Origin: Drosophila persimilis
Taxonomy: Eukaryota > Arthropoda > Insecta > Diptera > Drosophilidae
Direction of reading: 5' to 3'
NCBI RefSeq assembly: GCF_003286085.1
Contig: NW_020825289.1
Coordinates: 4,216,001-4,280,000, forward strand
Length of the DNA: 64,000 nucleotides
A model generated the notes under the pieces. That model saw nothing but the letters and a program-made list of their open reading frames with translations. It was not told the DNA's origin and ran no database searches. The position numbers and the translations under genes are program-made. Within the stretch, counting starts at the first letter, position 1, and every line of letters starts with the position of its first letter. This document shows positions 60,358 through 64,000 of this stretch, piece after piece.

Positions 60358-60840
60358 ATGGTCGTTGAGGAGAACTGCACAAGGCACCACCTGGAAATGG
60401 AGCTGGACATGGATCTGCCCATGGAGTGTGCCCCCATTGGGCGCACCGTTAAATCGGCCCTTCTCAGGGCCCAGGACGAGTCTCGTGTGATCGTGGGACT
60501 GTCGGCCGCCATCAATGTGCTGTCCAAGTCGCCGGATGGTTCGCTCTTCTGCCTGATGGCAGTGCCCAAGGACGGAGACTCCGCCACCCACATGCACGAG
60601 GTGCTGTTGGAGGCCTTCTGCTACGAGAACGACATCTACGTCATTAAGGTGGACGACGCCACCAAGCTGAGCCGCATCCTGGGCCAGGAGACAGTCGAGT
60701 CGTGCTGCCTGGTGCAGAAGACCTGGACGGCCGACCAGGACGAGGAGCGCCTCAACAAGGCGGAGAACCAACTTGTTGATTACTGCGAGGCCCATTGGGA
60801 TGCCCCCAAGCAGCCCACTGTGCAGCTGCCGGCCGTGTAG
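60358..60840 (+). CDS. Gadd45: Gadd45 stress-response protein
   Basis: Intronless frame of 160 residues starting MVVEENCTRHHLEMELDMD and ending VQLPAV. It has the Gadd45/ribosomal L7Ae-like fold motifs: IGRTVKSALLRAQ, RVIVGLSAAINVLSK, SLFCLMAVPKDGDSATHM, HEVLLEAFCYENDIYVIKV and the acidic DDATKLSRILGQE. Gadd45 proteins are small acidic regulators that bind MEKK4/MTK1-type kinases, CDK1 and PCNA and activate p38/JNK signalling. The Drosophila gene is induced by wounding, immune and stress signals and affects lifespan. ATG 60358 is chosen because it has a CAAC context and matches the melanogaster N-terminus. The open frame extends about 33 codons upstream but without an ATG. The promoter has a TATA box 34 bp before an initiator. 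The protein is complete and no feature looks abnormal. Confidence 0.96.
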   Translation: MVVEENCTRHHLEMELDMDLPMECAPIGRTVKSALLRAQDESRVIVGLSAAINVLSKSPDGSLFCLMAVPKDGDSATHMHEVLLEAFCYENDIYVIKVDDATKLSRILGQETVESCCLVQKTWTADQDEERLNKAENQLVDYCEAHWDAPKQPTVQLPAV

Positions 60841-61510
60841 GCAGTGTGAGCGGGACAGCCACATTATTGAACAGTAAAAACCCCCGATGACAGTGGGGCA
60901 ATCTTGATTTAAATTGAGAGAAACTTGCAAGGAGCGAAAGCCAGTAACCAGTTAGAGGTTGATGTACTCCAACGTCTTGGAGAGTTCCCAAGGGAAACCG
61001 ACGTTTGGGCTGCCACAGCCACATACTTACTTGTACATACACACATATATATATCAGCCGTATACATAGGATATATATATAGTCCTACATAACTGTACAG
61101 AGAGGAGGATTGCCGAGCTACTTGCCAGATAATTGGAACTGAAAGGCGACCTTCGATGGGCCGGGTAGAACCTGCCTCTGAACACCCGCGGAAGTCGCTC
61201 TCTCAGTCCCTCTTCCCCTGGGCCGCAACAGAAGCGGCAGCAGCAGCAGCAGTAATTTCGCAACACTCATACACTCACACACAAAAGCGCGTGACCAGCT
61301 GCCGCTTAAACATATGTATACACAAGCAGCCACATACAAATACCTGCACTCAATATATTGCATGAAATTTGTATTTGTTGAATTCGCTCGCTTAAGCATC
61401 GCGAAAATTTATTGGTAATGGCAATAATTCTGTTCCCACTAATTGTAAAGTAAAGCACATCACATCCGAAAAAATGTAAAAATTAAAGTTTTGTTATGTT
61501 AGCTTTTCCG
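60841..61510 (+). other. Gadd45: Gadd45 3' UTR
   Basis: AT-rich sequence after the stop with a TATATA run near 61044-61080. ATTAAA at 61482-61487 is the best poly(A) signal, about 640 nt after the stop. No AATAAA precedes it. The end is inferred. Confidence 0.5.
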
Positions 61511-64000
61511 AAGGCAAAGAAGGAAAAACCACTGAAAAAAATACAACAAAAAAAAATTGTTATTTAATGTTAAGAAAAAAGTATTAAATTTAAAGATTTT
61601 TTGGTAAAGAAAAACCAACTAAATAAAATATTATGTAAAAGCCAAACTCCCCCTCTGTCTTATCATTTATTTGGGTTAAACATTTTAGCAACTTCTCCAG
61701 CAATTGACGTCAATAATGGGCAAAGACCTGGTAAATGGAAGTCCCTCATTAATCTGCCTATGAATAAGTCTCTGGGGGTATTCCCCGCAGAGCGTGCCAT
61801 GCATATGCCGCACCTTATCATACGTATAATTCTTGGAACCCAAGCATTGACACCAACTGAAATTGGGCACGATTATGGCACTTATTCGACTTTGAGATGC
61901 TCTTAAAGGGTCGCTTAGAGATCGCTAACGTTCCATTATGTAACATCAACATGTGTGCAAAGATTCTGTTCTGTCTATCATGGATTCATTGATATTCTGT
62001 TCACTGAGCGATAACAGGTGCGAAAAGACGAAGCTAGCTAATTCGTATTTTAATAATAATCAAACTAATAAGATGGTTAGCTATTTATCTAGTAGATCTG
62101 TAGATACATATTTATTATATGTGAACCAATGGACAGTGTATCTTATATACTATTGTGATAGCTTGATATTGAATTTTCTGCTTCTCATGATACCCTATCC
62201 CATATACATCATATACATCACATCGCTCATTCATATATCAGGGGGTATTAAAACCCAACGTGTCTGGCTCTGCGCTCATGGCAATTGAGTTAACTAACCA
62301 GACAGACAGATGGATGTTAAGCAGCAGAGACATGTTAATATAATCAATGCCAGACATCGTAAAATGTTAGCTTAATGTACGAGCCCAAAGTAGGAGCCCA
62401 GTTGGGGAGGATGGGGCAGATGGAGGCAGGCAGGAAGAGCATGTGAGCAGCTCGTGCCAAAGGGAAAATCACTGGGAAAAAAGTTTGCCACTGATTAGGA
62501 CGATTAACATGAATTTGAGTGGTCCAGACATAGGTCAGTTAGGCGGAATGTCTGAGCACGATTTATTCGGGCAGTATTTGGGTTTCTATCCAACATTTCC
62601 CTGTATGTGGCAGTTTCAATACTGAAAGTACTTTGCATAAGTGTGGATCTAAGAATATAGGGGAACTTACTTGGCAATTATTTGAATGTGCTTTTAGGTC
62701 AACTAATATTAGCCAGATCTGTTTACTATACAAGCCGATCCGATCCGCACTTAATCATCGGCTGTACTTTACCCCAAAGTCGGATTTGGTGAATTCCAAA
62801 TCGTGAATTCCGAAGAACAAGCTGCGAACCGATCCACTCCATTGCCATGTAGTGATTCCGGCCAAGTCATGCCGGGTTGAGTAATGGGCCATGCGGCCAT
62901 TGACTGAACAATTGGAGTTGTGTGCTCCGGTACGATACCGATACTTTCCCCCACATACTATAAACGAGTACACACATTCTCTGGAAACGGGGAAGTTCAG
63001 TTCCCCAGCCCCAATGGCGACAGTGGGGGGCTGCTGCTGCTGTTATGCAAATTGGATCGGCAAGCTTTGCACTCTGTTGGCCAGACCAGCCGGGCTTCGT
63101 CTGTTTTTGCCGATATACGGAACCGAGCTAGGAGCGTGACTAGGCGAGATTTTTCTGAAGGCAGACGGGACTTGGAGCAACCCCATCTCAGAGTGCAAAT
63201 TTCAAAGATTCACCTCCAGCGGCGATGTCGTCGAAGGTAAATGATTCACAGCGAACGAACGGTTTGGCGGTGCCAGCCCCTCTCGGCAAGAAATTAGCAT
63301 AATTCTCAATGCAAAGCGTACGTCAAATACCGCTCGGAATACCCATAGATACCCACAGCTCAGAATACCCCATACACTCAGACGAATCGAACTCGATTTA
63401 CAACCACCAGTTGACTGTTGGTCGAGCAAACTAGTTTTGAATTCGTGCGACAATGCCGCTGTTTTCTCAGCTGTTCAACTGTACATGTGATTGTCATGAG
63501 CGCGTGCTGTGGGGTCTGTCCCCCACATCGAACACCAGGCTAGTACCTGCACCACCCCACCTATGTATAGCACCTGCAGTTCAGGGCTGTGTGGCGTGTC
63601 TACAGTGGCCAGACCTCAGCCTCAGCCGAAAAATTTCTGCATAATTCTAATTCAAAGACAGTTTTTGACAGACTTGTTTGCTTGCTAGTATTTGTTTTAA
63701 ACACGAAAATACAAAATATTATTATTATTTATTGTTATTGTTACGCTGAATCTGCGATTCCGGTGAAAAACAAGCAATTCTTTGCTCTGCGGTTTTCCCC
63801 GCAAATCCCTATATGGATTTATATGGAAAGCAAAGCGAGAGCTGAGCTGCTTATCAATGCAGGGGATTATGCGACAGCGTAGAATTATCAGTCGGGACTT
63901 ACGCAGAAAATATTACTACTGCGCATGGGGCTATGGCTGTGGCTGTGGCGGTGGCTGTGGCAGTGGCGGCACGAAGCGTGCTCGGTGGGACGCTGAATTT
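61511..64000. other. Downstream flank of Gadd45
   Basis: AT-rich sequence without a recognised gene. A possible short first exon (MSSK then GTAAAT) is at 63225-63236 on the plus strand, but nothing downstream in the window completes it. Confidence 0.5.

Overview
The window is nuclear DNA from an insect and almost certainly a Drosophila. It shows GT-AG introns with short exons, Cavener-type start contexts (AACA/CAAC before ATG), AATAAA poly(A) signals and abundant CA, CT, CAG and CGN microsatellites. Four protein-coding loci can be read in detail: prickle (pk), the odorant receptor Or43a, an adenosine-kinase-type PfkB sugar kinase, and Gadd45. In D. melanogaster, pk, Or43a and Gadd45 lie in cytological region 43A on 2R, so this appears to be the orthologous segment. 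The Spiny-legs exon is longer than the melanogaster one and rich in TA and GV repeats, which together with the microsatellite density suggests the obscura group (D. pseudoobscura or a close relative). That species call is inference.

Layout: 1-9253 is upstream, microsatellite-rich sequence without a recognisable gene, and includes the pk-M promoter and 5' UTR region. pk occupies 9254-39004 (coding) on the + strand, with a 3' UTR to about 39.69 kb. It has a pk-M first exon at 9254-9507 and a Sple first exon at 21258-22438. Six further exons between 33297 and 39004 are shared and carry PET, three LIM domains, a long low-complexity tail and a C-terminal CIIS prenylation box. All first exons end in phase 2 and join the same common exon. 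39.7-49.57 kb is non-coding. Or43a (six exons, - strand) spans 49572-51129. 51.13-54.6 kb is non-coding. The kinase (three exons, - strand) spans 54599-55842. 55.84-59.99 kb is non-coding. Gadd45 (single exon, + strand) spans 60358-60840 behind a TATA-box promoter at 59991. 61.5-64 kb shows nothing firm.

The genes do not form one pathway. pk acts in planar cell polarity, where the Pk/Sple isoform balance sets the direction of polarity. Or43a is an antennal odorant receptor, the kinase belongs to purine salvage, and Gadd45 is a stress-response regulator of MAPK signalling. The most striking non-coding signal is a textbook recursive (ratchet) splice site at 12188/12189 inside the 23.8-kb pk-M intron. 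A possible third pk first exon lies at 15456-15541. No transposable element, tRNA, rRNA, CRISPR or viral sequence was recognised.
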